DNA of 64,000 bases from Zea mays (lineage: Eukaryota; Streptophyta; Magnoliopsida; Poales; Poaceae): contig NC_050097.1 of the NCBI RefSeq assembly GCF_902167145.1, forward strand, positions 41,400,095 through 41,464,094, read 5' to 3'. Shown one piece after another: positions 11,201-22,558 of the stretch (position 1 is its first letter; each line of letters opens with the position of its first letter). The translations under genes were made by a program, and so were the position numbers. The notes below the pieces were generated by a model. It was not told where the DNA came from. It worked only from the letters and a program-made list of their open reading frames with translations, and did no database searches.

Positions 11201-14200
11201 ACCACTCGGGATGTAACACCTCTCTAATAAACCCAGCCATGACCAAGCGAGCCAACTCAGCGCGAATGGCCTCTCTTTTGTCGGGCGTGAAGCGACGTAG
11301 TTTTTGCCGGATCGGTCTTGCCTGGGGGTAGACCTTCAGTTTGTGCTCGGCCAGTTCTCTCGGGACTCCCGGCATATCCGCAGGTTGCCATGCGAATACG
11401 TCTCGGTTGTCTTGCAGAAACCGGACGAGCGTGCCTTCCTATTTATCGTCCAAGCTGGAGCTGATGATGGCAGTCTTGCGTTCATCAGCAAATCCCAGGT
11501 TGATCCTTTTAGTTTCTTCAGTCGGTCGCATAGAGGTCGCGGCTTGAGCTTCGTTCGCCGGTGCTGTAAGATCTTCCTCAGGCTTAGAGTTCGCCTGCGC
11601 TGAAGAAGTCGCCGACGGTTTGATGGTGAGGGCCGCTTGGATGGCCACTCGGAAACATTCTGCGGTGCCTTGGAGGTCAGCGCGCACAGTTATGATTCCT
11701 TGTGGTCCTGGCATCTTCAATATCATGTACGTGTAATGCGGGATGGCCATGAACTTTGCCAATCCTGGCCTCCTGATGATGGCGTTGTACCCGAAGTCGA
11801 AGTTTGCCACCTCGAACCTCAGGAACTCGGTTCTGTAGTTCTCCGGAGTTCCGAAGGTGACGGGCATGTAGATGTGGCCCAGCGGGTATTCCCCTTCAGT
11901 CGGCACGATGCCGAAGAAAGGCGTGTCTGACTCGCGGAGCTCTTTGAGGTGAACTCCCAAGCCTTGGAGTGTCCGGGGGAAGGTGACGTTGATGCTGCTC
12001 CCCCCGTCCACTAATACTTTCTTCACCCTGCTCTCTCGAATCACCGGATCGACGAGGAGCGGGTATTTGCCTGGGTGGTCGAAGTTGAGCCATTGGTCGG
12101 CCCGAGTGAAGGTGATCGGGTGCTCCGACCACCGGTACGGAGCGGGAGGACCAGTGGTCGCCACCAATATCTGGCGATCGTTGAGCTTTTGTTGCCTTCT
12201 GTTCTCCTGCGATCCGTGTCCGCCGAAGATGACGTTGACCTCCCTGTCAACCCGTGGGAAGGCTCCTCCTTCCCCCTCCTCCTGCTACTGGGGTTGTCGT
12301 GGTTCTTCTGGTCCTGCCCGCGGCAGAGGAGGAGGTAGAGGTTGGAAAGGTCGGTTGTGTCCGATGGAGTGCTTGAAGTCCCTGCAGTTCCGCAGGGTGT
12401 GGCGCATGTCCTTGTGGTACGGGCACTGGGCGTCGAGGATGTCGTCCAGCGTGCGGTCGCCTCCACGAGGTCCTCCACGGGCGCGAGAGGCAGGTGGTCC
12501 GGCGGCGTGCACCTCTTCGCGAGGTCTTTTCTCCCAGCGTTTGTCGGGTTGCTGGTTTGCATCGCGACGTGGCGCTGCCGGTGCGGGCTTCGCTCCCCCG
12601 ATGAGGTCCTGAGCTCGCTCGTCGGCGGTGATGTAGAGGTCGGCTTCCCGGAACAGCTGCTCGGAGGTAGTCGGCGCTTTCTGCAGTATGGCTCGGACGA
12701 AGGCCGAGTCATTGGATCCTCTATAGAAGTCCTCGATCACGGCCGCCTCCGTGACCTCGGGGATACGATTTCTCATGGTCTGGAACCTTTTGAGGTACGA
12801 CCGGAGAGTTTCGTCCCCCCGGCGTTTGATGGATTTGAGGTCCCATGGTTGCGCTGGTTTGTCGGAGAGGGACTGAAAGTTGGCGGTGAAGCGTCGACTG
12901 AAGTCGCTCTAGTCCTCGATGTAGTGTCGAGGTAGATGTCGCAGCCATTCTAGTGCGTCTTGCCCGAGGACAATGGGTAAGTACGCAGTCATCACGTCCT
13001 CGGATGCTCCGGCGGCTCGGGCGGCAGTGGTGTAGACGGCCAGCCAGCCTCCTGGATCCTGCTTAGGTTCATATTTGTCGACATTGGATACCTTGAAGTT
13101 AGGGGGCCACTGAATGGCCCTAAGGCGTGGAGTAAGGGCTGTTACTCCACACGTGTCCTCCTGTCGTCGGGGATGATGTCTGTCCCGGGGAGGGGAGTAG
13201 TTGTTGTGATTCCTCGACCGTCCTCGGGTAGTACCGCCAGTCGAGGCCATTGCTGACTCGGTTCTGGTTGCCTGACTCCGAGCTGGGATGCCATGATCCC
13301 TGTCGTACTCCTCTCGGTGGCGGATCTCGTTCTCATGCCGTCGTTCACGTGAAGCGTTGATGGAGCTTCGCGCGTCCCGACGACTGTTGATGGCGCGTCG
13401 TAGATCGTTCGGCGGGTGAGCGAGCGGTAGAAGATGGTTGGCTGCCTGGGTGAACAGTCATCGATAGCCCTCGGCGTCGGGAGTCCGAGGGAGTCCATCA
13501 GCTATCCAAGCTAGTACCCCTCCGACTTCACTCGGCGTGTTCATGGCTCGGGCGAAGTCGGGATTCAGGTTGCGCCCGAAGAGTGGATTTTCCCGGCGCT
13601 GTCTCGCGTCTTGCTCGGCTTGTTCCTGAGCTTGTCGTCGATCACGTCGGTGGGAATTCCTTCGTTCTCTGAAGACGCGTTCCTCTGGAGTCTCTCCTAT
13701 CTCCGAGACCTCGTCCCGCGAGACAGGTTGCTCCGGATCCCGTTCTCCGGCCTCATGATGTCGCCAAATATTTCGGCGCTGGTTTCTCCACCGGTGGGAT
13801 TCCCGCTGAGGTGGTTCTTCTCTGGGCGCGGTCGGCTCGTCGTCGGAGATGGGGGGCGACTCCACTCTCCCGATGAAGAGGACGTCGGGGTAGAATGGTG
13901 CGGCGGTCGTGGCGATCTTCTTCCCGTTCTCCTTTGAGAGCGGAGGAACGGAAAGAACAACTTGCTTCCTCCCGGTCTTGTTTGCCTCCTTCTTTCTTGC
14001 GATTTGCGTCCATTCTTTCATCGGGGAAGTGGACAGTGGAGTTCTTCGGGTCAGCGGGCCCTCGGCCCCTGGCTTGCCGAAGGCGATCTTTTTTCGGAGC
14101 GCTGGAGGTTGCGCTTTTTCCTTCCTCACCCCGACATTCTCGGAGCGTGTTGGAGTGGACTTCTTCTTTGGCGGATCGGCGATGCGGTGTAGAGTTCCCT

Positions 14201-14285
14201 CTTCATTTGCTATGGATGAGATCGTTCCAAAGCAGAACACGGATCCGGGACGGAGGGTGATCTTGCGGTGGAAGGTGACGGCCAT
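8253..14285 (-). pseudogene. Grande gag-pol polyprotein, one reading frame broken by six stop codons
   Basis: A single minus-strand frame of 2010 codons runs from ATG at 14285 (46 bases inside the 5' LTR) to TAG at 8253 with no frameshift. In order it encodes: gag (14285 to about 12300); aspartic protease with DGG-type motif VLVDGGSSIN (about 12000); reverse transcriptase with YVDD (about 10840) and RNase H (to about 9650); integrase with an HHCC finger (about 9300-9150) and DDE residues in MIGPF, ITDLGSNF and QVERAN; and a C-terminus ending FYP. Stops lie at 13458 (TGA), 12909 (TAG), 12285 (TAG), 11439 (TAG), 9744 (TGA) and 8415 (TGA). Each is explainable by one transition from Trp, Gln or Arg codons. 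The element cannot make its own enzymes and would need proteins from an intact copy. The lack of indels indicates base decay rather than rearrangement. Confidence 0.9.
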
Positions 14286-14311
14286 TGAGCTAGCTTAGAT
14301 CAGTGACACAC

Positions 14312-14329
14312 CCCCTACCTGGCGCGCCA
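14312..14329 (-). other. Grande primer binding site
   Basis: On the minus strand the sequence two bases inside the 5' LTR reads TGGCGCGCCAGGTAGGGG, starting with the TGG expected for pairing to a tRNA CCA end. The exact tRNA was not assigned. It confirms that the right LTR is the 5' LTR and that the element points left. Confidence 0.65.
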
Positions 14330-14331
14330 GC

Positions 14332-14952
14332 TGTCAGTGTTTTGGGTCCGACCGCACACCCGGGGTTGCCCCTCAAGGTGTTTTAGGAGTAGGACGGTGC
14401 CGCCGACTGTAGCTAAATGGTTCGTGCCAGATGCACGAGGAACAATGGACAATGTTTACAGGTTCGGGCCGCTTTGAGATGTGTAACACCCTACGTCCTG
14501 GCGAGTATGCTTTGTGCAATGGGTTACAAGGTAGCTCTTTCAAGTTAGAGCTTAGAGAGATGAGGTGGATGGCTGAATAATAATGGGATCGATCGTTCTA
14601 AAGGGGTGCCCCCTAGGCCTTATATATTCGACCGTGAGGCAATACATGTGGATATGCACCTAAAAGATAGTGAAACGTTTTTGTCTATCTTCCTATGATT
14701 CTGCCGACTTATCCTCGCCTGGTTCCGTCGTACGGGGCTCCAGCGCGTGAAAGTCGGATCTTCTGTTGCGGTCGCTTGCTCAACGCTGTGGGGACGTCCG
14801 GGTTTGCGCCCACCCGGCCTTATGTCGATCTGCTTCACTGGTCATTTCTCCCCAGGCCCATGAAGGAGTGACCTCACGATTTATTGGGCTCTTGGGCCTT
14901 TCGTGAGGTCTATTACCCTTCTAGTGGACCCGGGGGATATCCGTCCCCCTCA
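14332..14952 (-). repeat. Grande 5' LTR (right copy)
   Basis: It has the same sequence as 593-1212 with about 13 substitutions and a 1-base indel. It is flanked on the right by the TGACC duplication at 14953-14957. A minus-strand TATATAAGG near 14622-14632 is the likely promoter for gag-pol transcription. Confidence 0.9.
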
Positions 14953-15052
14953 TGACCTTAAAAGTTGCCTTAACAAGAAAACACCCCTTACCCCCAAGAA
15001 ACACTCTCCCTCCTTTCCCCGATATTAACAGACCCTTCTTTTCTTCTACTAG

Positions 15053-16637
15053 ATGGAAGGCCATGGGTTATTAGGACATTCTATTGCTCAGAGGAGGAAG
15101 GCTTTCCTCAACTTCTACGAAGTTGCGCGCTACGCATGGGGATCCGCAAGAAGCCCGAATATGTCTGGAAGGAATACCGCGAAAATGGATTAGAAAAGTG
15201 CTCTATGGCAGTCTACCTGGGAGAAAGCCGAAACTACCCAAACCACCCTCCCTTCCAAGTAGAGATGTCAATGGGGACCCGATACCCGATAACCCGTGGG
15301 GAATTCCCCTATTAGGGTACGGGTATGGGACAAAAATTATACCCATGGGTATGGATATGGGACAAAATCTCCACCCATTGGGTAAACGGGTATGGGTTTG
15401 GGAAGCAATAATCCGAACCCGATTACCCATGGGTATTTCATATGTGTACACCTGTCGTGTTTGTATGAATGAGTTGAGGCCGAGCTGGCCACCAAGCCTA
15501 GCACGACAGCGCACCAGGCCCCAGGTCCTAGCCCAACAAGGCAAAACGGCAAGGCAACTAGCAGACTAGCAAAAAAACAAAACCCTAAAATAACCAGCCA
15601 TATGCTACGCCCTGCCTAGACGACGGTGACGACCATGGATTCTCAGGCGCCAACAAACTCAGATGGTGACCAAGGAAGGTGAGCAAACTCCATTTCTCCA
15701 TTTCTTCTATCGGTCTCGAGGTACTTATTTCTTTTCTGATGGATGGATGAATAGATCATTGTTCATAGATGAGTGCTAGCTTGTCGATGTGGTGATGTCT
15801 GAAATCTAGATAGTTTGTGCTACCTGTTAATACCTAGTTATCCCTTAATTGGGGATGGGGACCCATTGGGGACCCGAAACCCGAATGGGTATGGGTATGG
15901 GATGAGTTTTTCACCCATGATGGGTATGGGGATGGGTATGGGGACGGATCAAACATGATGGGGATGGGTATGAGATGCTATAACCCGATGGGGAATTCCC
16001 CATTGACATCTCTACTTCCAAGTCACCTTCATCGGGCACCGCTTTCCAGACACTTGCCAGAGTGTTGCCCGAAAAGCCCTTAAATAGCTGTGCCAAAACT
16101 ACAGCCGAGAGATCTCTGAGACCCCCTTCGATATTTTCCACCCAGCAACAAAAATACCCCCACCTAGAGGAAAAGACTCCAGGCTCTGTCAGGAGGAGAC
16201 CCCACAGAAGATGACCCCACCATCATCTACATGGCCGGATACCTCCACACCCTCGACAACCACTACGATGATCTCTCCTCCCACTGCACCCACCTAAACT
16301 CCTGAGTGGAAAGCCTAGAGCAGCAGGTCAAAGAGCTTAAGCAAGAGAAGGCATCTCTCCAGGAGAGTCTCGACATAGCAGAAGGCGAGGAAGCCAACAC
16401 CCGTGAGGCCTATCAAACCTTAAAGATGGACTATGACAAGAAGCTAAGGAAGCTCGCTCCCAAGAAGAAAATCTAGAAGAAGACCACCAACCAAGGATGC
16501 CAAACAGAGAAGAAGAAGAAGAAGACCCCTCCAGCCCCACCTCCCCCAGAATAGATGATTAGTCCGACGCCGAAGATATATCCCTAGCAAGCCTTGATGA
16601 TCTTCTCAAGGAATTTGGGGATACCCTAGAGAAATAG
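15053..16637 (+). pseudogene. Decayed accessory reading frame upstream of gag in the Tekay-type element, split by a hAT insertion
   Basis: Frame fragments join into one recognisable protein ahead of gag. It starts at ATG 15053 (MEGHGLLGHSIAQRRKAF), shifts frame near 15145 into KKPEYVWKEYRENGLEKC, and continues past the hAT element as VTFIGHRFPDTCQSVARKAL. A TAG follows at 16085-16087, then an acidic and coiled-coil part (YLHTLDNHYDDL; SLEQQVKELKQEKASLQESL), ending in another frame with SLASLDDLLKEFGDTLEK and TAG at 16635-16637. Reading across 15259/16023 with one copy of the duplication keeps the frame, so the hAT element landed in formerly coding DNA. I recall related frames upstream of gag in other grass LTR elements but know no named domain. 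Function unknown. At least two frameshifts and several stops are present. Confidence 0.6.
15260..16014 (+). mobile_element. Non-autonomous hAT-type transposon with 8-bp target duplication
   Basis: Terminal inverted repeats TAGAGATGTCAATGGGG and CCCCATTGACATCTCTA bound a 755-bp insertion. The perfect 8-bp duplication CTTCCAAG (15252-15259 and 16015-16022) is diagnostic of the hAT superfamily. Subterminal DNA is packed with GGGTATGGG / ACCCATGGGTA motifs at both ends, typical of transposase-binding repeats. Near 15634 an ATG opens a short frame (MDSQAPTNSDGDQG) followed by GTGAGC, which looks like the first exon and splice donor of a deleted transposase gene. The element is therefore probably an internal-deletion derivative. 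Orientation is given from that exon. Confidence 0.9.
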
Positions 16638-16776
16638 TTCGGTAGTACCTCAGGGAACGCTCTCGTGTAGTTCCACCTGTAGTAGTCTTATGCTTGTAAT
16701 GTGCTGGTGTAATGAATAAAATGACTTGGTTGAAAACAATTTGCATGTGCATAATAGTGACTCTCTCCCCTGGCAG

Positions 16777-19700
16777 ATGGCTTCGGATAAAACCACGCCT
16801 ACCGCCTCCGAGATTGGAGCAGGGTTTCCCCTGAGAGCTGAAGGGGAAGCCATTAGAGAGGAAAGTGAAACCCACCTCCCCGCACCTCCACAACTACCCT
16901 TAGACCTAGCCCAAGTTCTAGCCAATCAAACCCGACTCATCGAGGTCCTCACTCGAAGTCTGGAAAATCAACGACCAAATGGTGGAAGACCGCAAGACAG
17001 AATGGGGGATTTCCTGAGACTCAAGCCTCCCACGTTCGCCGGATCAAGCAACCCCCTCGATGCAGACGATTGGATGCGCACGATCAAAAGAAAGCTGGAA
17101 GTCATTGGTTGCCCAGAAAATCAGCGTGTTCAACTGGCTGCCCACCAACTTTCCAGGATGGCCTTATCCTGGTGGGACACCTTCAACGTCACCATCAGAG
17201 ATGCTACCTGGGCAGAATTTGAAGCAGCTTTCTGGGAGCACCATGTGCCCCAAGGACTTGTACAACTTAAGGAGGACGAGTTCCGAGAACTGACTCAAGA
17301 CGGAAGATCTGTCAGCGAATATGTGCACAAGTTCATAGAGTTAGCCCGCTACGTGCCAGATGATGTCAGTACCGAGGGCAAGAAGATGGCCCGTTTCCTG
17401 AAGGGACTCAGGCCAGAACTCAAGACAATTCTGGCTAGCCAAGACTTCCTCAGTTTCTCTCACCTTTCTAACAAGGCCATGCAAGTTGAAAGGGCAAAGG
17501 AGGAAGAAAAAGGGCATCTCAAAAGAATGTTCCAGGTTCTCTGGGCACAGCAGCAGGACAGGCACCAGAAGACTCGATCATTTGGATTCCCACCCAAGGG
17601 GCCAAACTTCAGTAGACTAGCTGGACCCACCCCGTCACGGTTCAGCCAGCAGAGTCAGAGCTCTTTCCATGCCCCCTCAGTCGCAAGCAACCAACCCCCG
17701 GCGAATGCGTGTTGGCACTGCGGTGATCCTAGTCACTTCAAGAACAACTGTCAGCAGCTGAAGCCACTAGAACCCGCCTACTCCAACTCGGTGAATGACC
17801 CCAAGAATACCTCGGCATCCGCCCCCAAGGCGCCCTTCTCCGTCAGCCAGCAGAACAAGACCCCGTACCAAAGAAGGGCACGAGTGAATCACGTCGATGC
17901 CCAAGAGGCTCAGCAAGCTCCAGGAGTAGTGCTCGGTGAGTTCCTTGTTGAATTTACTCCTGCTACCGTACTTTTCGATTCTGGAGCATCCCACTCCTTC
18001 ATAGCCACAAGTTTTGTGGAAAAGCATGGCATTCCCTCTACTCCCCTAGAGATTCCCTTGGTCACCCAAACCCCAGGGTCTGACCTTCTATGCCAGCTCA
18101 AATGCTCCCAAGTCAGAATTCTTTTAAGTGGGGTAGTATTCTTAGAAGACTTAACCGTCTTGCCATCCAAAGGAATTGATGTGATCTTAGGGATGGATTG
18201 GCTAACTAAACACAAAGGCGTCATCAGTTGCGCAGACAAGACAGTCCTCCTCTCCGACCATCAGGGAAAGTCAGTCTCTTGTCAGGCCCAGCCACCCGCT
18301 AATGACCCAATGATGTTCAGTCTAGCAACAGGAAGTATAACAGTGGTGGGAGAATTCATGGATGTGTTCCCAGAAGAGTTACCAGGAATGCCACAAGAAA
18401 GAGAAGTGGAGTTCTACATAAATCTGATCCCTGGGACGGCACCCATCGCAAAGAGACCATACCGGATGGCTCCCACCGAGTTAGCAGAACTGAAGCTTCA
18501 AATCGCAGATCTTCAGCAAAAGGGATACATTCGTCCCAGCTCATCCCCTTGGGGAGCACCAGTCATGTTCGTCTCTAAGAAAGATGGAAGCATGAGAATG
18601 TGTATTGATTACCGATCGTTAAATGAAGTCACCATCAAGAACAAGTATCCACTTCCTCGGATTGACGACCTCTTCGATCAGCTTCAAGGGGCCAAGTACT
18701 TCTCCAAGATAGACCTAAGGTCTGGTTACCACCAACTGAGGATCAAGGAAGCAGACATCCAGAAGACTGCATTTGTCACCCGGTACGGGCAATATGAATT
18801 CACAGTGATGCCGTTCGGACTGACAAACGCACTCGCCTTTTTCATGAACCTCATGAACAAAATATTTATGGAAGAGCTAGATAAGTTTGTCGTAGTCTTC
18901 ATTGACGACATCCTTATCTACTCCAGGAACCGCGAAGACCATAAGTGTCACCTTCGGATCGTCCTCGGAAAACTCAGAGCACACCAAGTTTATGCCAAAC
19001 TCAGTAAATGTGAATTCTTATTGGAAAAGATAGCCTTCCTTGGGCATATCTTAACCGCAGAAGGAATAGAAGTGGACCCTTCCAAGGTGGAAGCAGTATC
19101 AAAATGGAGGCAGCCGACCAACGTCAGTGAAGTTCGGAGCTTCCTGGGAATGGCAGGGTATTACCGCCGCTTCATCAAAGGATTCTCCAGCATAGCAAGA
19201 CCGATGACAGAACTTCTCAAGGACCATAAATTTGTGTGGACCCCAAAATGTGAAGGAAGTTTCCAGATCATAAAGGAAAAACTCACAACGACACCCGTTT
19301 TGTCACTACCAGATATTCATCAAGATTTTGTCGTCTTCTGTGATGCCTCGAGGCAAGGCTTAGGGTGTGTGCTAATGCAAAACGAGAAAGTCATTGCTTA
19401 CGCATCGCGCCTACTCAAGCCGCACGAACAGAATTACCCCACCCATGATTTGGAATTGGCAGCCATAGTGCATGCCTTGAAGATATGGAGGCATTACCTA
19501 ATCAGGAACAAATGTCACATTTTCACCGATCACAAGAGTCTGAGGTATATATTCACTCAACCAGATCTCAACCTCCGTCAGCGAAGATGGTTAGAGCTGA
19601 TCAAGGATTATGACCTGGAAATTCATTATCACCCCGGGAAGGCCAACGTGGTAGCAGAAGCCCTCAGTCGCAAACCATTCGAAATAAAGGGAACCAACTT

Positions 19701-21213
19701 TTTAGAGGATTGGAAGAAAGAATCAGCTCAACTAAATACATGTCTGGGAAACAATGACTGTCTCGAAGTCAAACCAATGCTGGAAGACCTCATATGCAAA
19801 ACTCAACGTCTAGACTCAGAGACAGCAAGACTTGTGGAGAAAGCCCGCAAGGAACAACCCCCGGACCTCAGGACAGATGACCAAGGAGTCCTTTGGTTCA
19901 AAAATCGTCTGTGTGTACCAAAAGGGGAGGCCCGAGAAGTCCTGCTCAAAGAATCTCACAACTCAGCCTACTCCATCCACCCAGGGACTACCAAGATGTA
20001 CCTGGACCTCAAAACCAGATACTGGTGGAAAGGGATGAAGAAAGAAATAGCTCAGTATGTGGCCCGATGTGACATCTGCCAACGAACGAAGGCCGAGCAC
20101 CAAAAACCTGCAGGCCTATTGCAACCCCTTCCGATGCCTGAATGGAAGTGGGAAGAAATAGGCATGGACTTCGTAACCGGACTGCCCCGGACACAAAAAG
20201 GGAATGATTCCATCTGGGTAATAATAGATCGCCTCACCAAGGTAGCCCATTTCATCCCAGTGAAGACTACCTTTGGAGGAGCCACCCTTGCCCGGATTTA
20301 TCTCAAGGAGATAGTCAGACTCCATGGCATCCCAAGAAAGATAGTGTCAGACAGAGGAACCCAGTTCACATCCAAATTCTAGACAAGCCTTCAGAAAGCT
20401 ATGGGCACCAAGCTAGATTTCAGTACCGCTTATCACCCTCAGACAGATGGGCAGACAGAAAGAGTCAACAAAGTCCTCGAAGATCTATTAAGAGCATGTG
20501 TGCTAGCATTTGATAGAAGTTGGGAATCCAGTCTACCCTACGCAGAGTTCTCATACAACAATAGCTATCAGGCCAGCATCAAGATGTCGCCATTCGAAGC
20601 ATTGTATGGACGGAAATGCCAGACCCCTCTCATGTGGCCCAACGTAGGGGAAAAAGCACTAGAAGGACCTGCCTTTGTCAAAGAGGCGGAAGAGAAAGTT
20701 GCACTGATCCGTAGAAGGTTACTTGAAGCTCAGAGTCGGCAGAAGAGTTATGCGGACAACAGGCGGAGGGAACTCCGATTTGAGGAAGGAGACTTCGTCT
20801 ACCTCAAGGTTTCTCCAATGCATGGTGTCAGGAGGTTCCAAGTAAAAGGAAAGCTAGCACCGCGATTCATAGGTCCCTATCCCATCATTGGTAGGGTAGG
20901 ACCCGCAGCATACCGTCTGGAATTACCGGAATCCATGTCCGACATCCACAATGTGTTTCACGTATCCCAGCTCCGCAAATGCCTGCAAGCACCAGAAAGT
21001 CACATCGAAGAAGAGACAGTGCAGATTCAGAAAGACCTTCAGTATCGTGAGAAGCCAGTGAAGATTCTTGATTCAACAGTCAGAAAGACCCGCACCTCAG
21101 AGGTGAAGCTCTGTAAAGTTCAGTGGAGCAGAGAAGGAGAAGAGGAAGCTACCTGGGAGAGTGAGGACTCCTTGAGGAGGGAATACCCTTATCTTTTCTC
21201 AAATCCAGTCTAA
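16777..21213 (+). pseudogene. Gag-pol polyprotein of the outer Tekay/Del-type chromovirus, one nonsense codon
   Basis: One frame of 1478 codons is interrupted only by TAG at 20380-20382, after [10 protein letters not shown], where integrase normally has Trp. The order is gag (to about 17700), CCHC knuckle [14 protein letters not shown] (about 17709-17750), aspartic protease DSGASHSFI (about 17977), reverse transcriptase with FIDDIL (about 18900), RNase H with [12 protein letters not shown] (about 19330) and integrase. The integrase shows an [13 protein letters not shown] finger, [15 protein letters not shown] and TDGQTERVN. The C-terminus (about 21060-21200; CKVQWSREGEEEATWESE) is chromodomain-like, as in Tekay/Del elements that favour heterochromatin. 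ATG 16777 is preferred; an in-frame ATG at 16726 would add 17 residues. The stop separates the last integrase Glu from the rest, so integrase from this copy would be inactive. Confidence 0.9.
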
Positions 21214-21942
21214 ATCTCGAGGGCGAGATTCCTTTAAGTGGGGTAGGTTTGTAACATCCCAAAATCCCAACCAAGGTTTGAAACCCTAACCTCCTAATCC
21301 CCCCTTATTTTATTTTTCTCCCTTAAACTCTACCCTTAGAACCCCTTCTCATATGCATACACTTGAAATAATTAGAGCACCTCACATAGACTATATTCAT
21401 CACTCAAGATCATTTAGAGAATATTTTTGGTTTCAAAAGAAAAAGAAACAAAAAGAAACAAAAATAGAAAAAGGAAAAGAAAGGAATTAGAATTAGAAAA
21501 AGAAAAGAAAAAAAAGAGAAACTCCTTCCCCCTCCTCGGCTGGGTCGAATCCGGCCCAACTAGCCCCCGCACGCCCGCGCTCCCCTCCTCTCTCCCCGGC
21601 CCAGGTGGCCCAGCTCCGCGCGCCGCTCCCTCTCGCTGACAGCCTGGCCCCGCCCGTCAGCGTCTCGTCCCCCTCCCTCTCGCGCCGCTCCCTCTCGCTG
21701 GCAGCCAGGGCCCGCCTGTCAGCTTCGTCTTTCTCGCCCATCCCTCACCAGCGCATCCGCCGCCGAGCCCCCCCTCGCCCCGTCGCCTCGCCATTAAGGC
21801 TCGCCCAACCTCCGCGACAACCCCGCCACTGTACTCGAGCTGTCCCCTCACCCCCCCCGCCTGCCCGAGCCATCTCAATCGGCGTTAGCGCCACTCCCGC
21901 CATCATGGCGAGCTCGCCGGTGCTCGCCGTCTCCTCCATCCC

Positions 21943-22526
21943 TGTTGGGACTATGCTTCGTCGCCGAAGGTCTTGTAGGAAGAAGCGGCTTTCGGATGAA
22001 GCTGTTTGTATGGGATGGCCGAAGGTTCCTCTTCATGAAGCTTCGGTATTACAAACCGACTTAAAGATAGAATGACCTTTTAGCCCATAAGGGTCTGAGT
22101 CAATGTTGTAAACTTTTATGAGGGGCGTAATTGTAATTCTTCACAGGCTGCGACCTGTGCCTATAAATAGTGAACAGTATTCCTTTACTGTTCACGCATT
22201 CTGGTAATTGCTGTCGCATCTTTCGGGAACCAATCTTTACCAAGGCAGAGGTATAACTGTTTTCAATGATTCAATATATTGAGTAAATATAATATAATTC
22301 GTTTATGATTCATTTACCTTTTTATACCCTTTATTTTATGTTATCTTATACAATCTATTAAAATTTAATTACGAAGACTTAACCTTCGTAATTATATTCT
22401 CATCAACCTTCGTCCAAGGTTCATTATCCTCAAGGGAATAATGTTTCATGGACGAAGGACGTTAACATTTAACATTTTATGTTGCCTTGTTCTTAATTCA
22501 TAGCATTTGAGAACAAGTCCCCAACA
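21943..22526 (+). mobile_element. Solo LTR of an unrelated retrotransposon, with ATCCC target duplication
   Basis: A 584-bp block begins TGTTGGGACTATGC and ends AAGTCCCCAACA. It is flanked by perfect ATCCC copies at 21938-21942 and 22527-22531. It carries its own TATA motif CTATAAATAG near 22161, giving plus orientation. No internal coding region or second LTR is present, so it is most simply a solo LTR left by LTR-LTR recombination. I did not assign the family. Confidence 0.85.
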
Positions 22527-22550
22527 ATCCCCCTCCCTCCCCCGAGCGCC

Positions 22551-22558
22551 TATAAAAG
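22551..22558 (+). promoter_or_regulatory. TATA box of the outer element's LTR
   Basis: TATAAAAG in a GC-rich context (CGAGCGCC before, GACCCGCCC after) is the likely LTR core promoter. The solo LTR ends only 24 bases upstream, so this copy's upstream promoter sequence has been displaced by nearly 600 bp. Confidence 0.55.

Larger units (their letters stand above)
593..14952 (-). mobile_element. Complete Grande-type Ty3/gypsy retrotransposon, nested in the outer element
   Basis: The two 620-bp LTRs (593-1212 and 14332-14952) lie in direct orientation. The perfect 5-bp duplication TGACC (588-592 and 14953-14957) proves a single clean insertion into the leader of the outer gypsy element. Read on the minus strand, the order is 5' LTR, primer site, gag, protease, reverse transcriptase, RNase H, integrase, a long 3' region, then 3' LTR. 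The 3' region carries two genes on the opposite (plus) strand and two tandem-repeat arrays. The size, LTR length, sense-antisense layout and internal arrays match the maize Grande family (Tat lineage) as I remember it. About 13 substitutions separate the LTRs (roughly 2%), suggesting insertion somewhat under one million years ago at commonly used grass rates. Confidence 0.9.
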
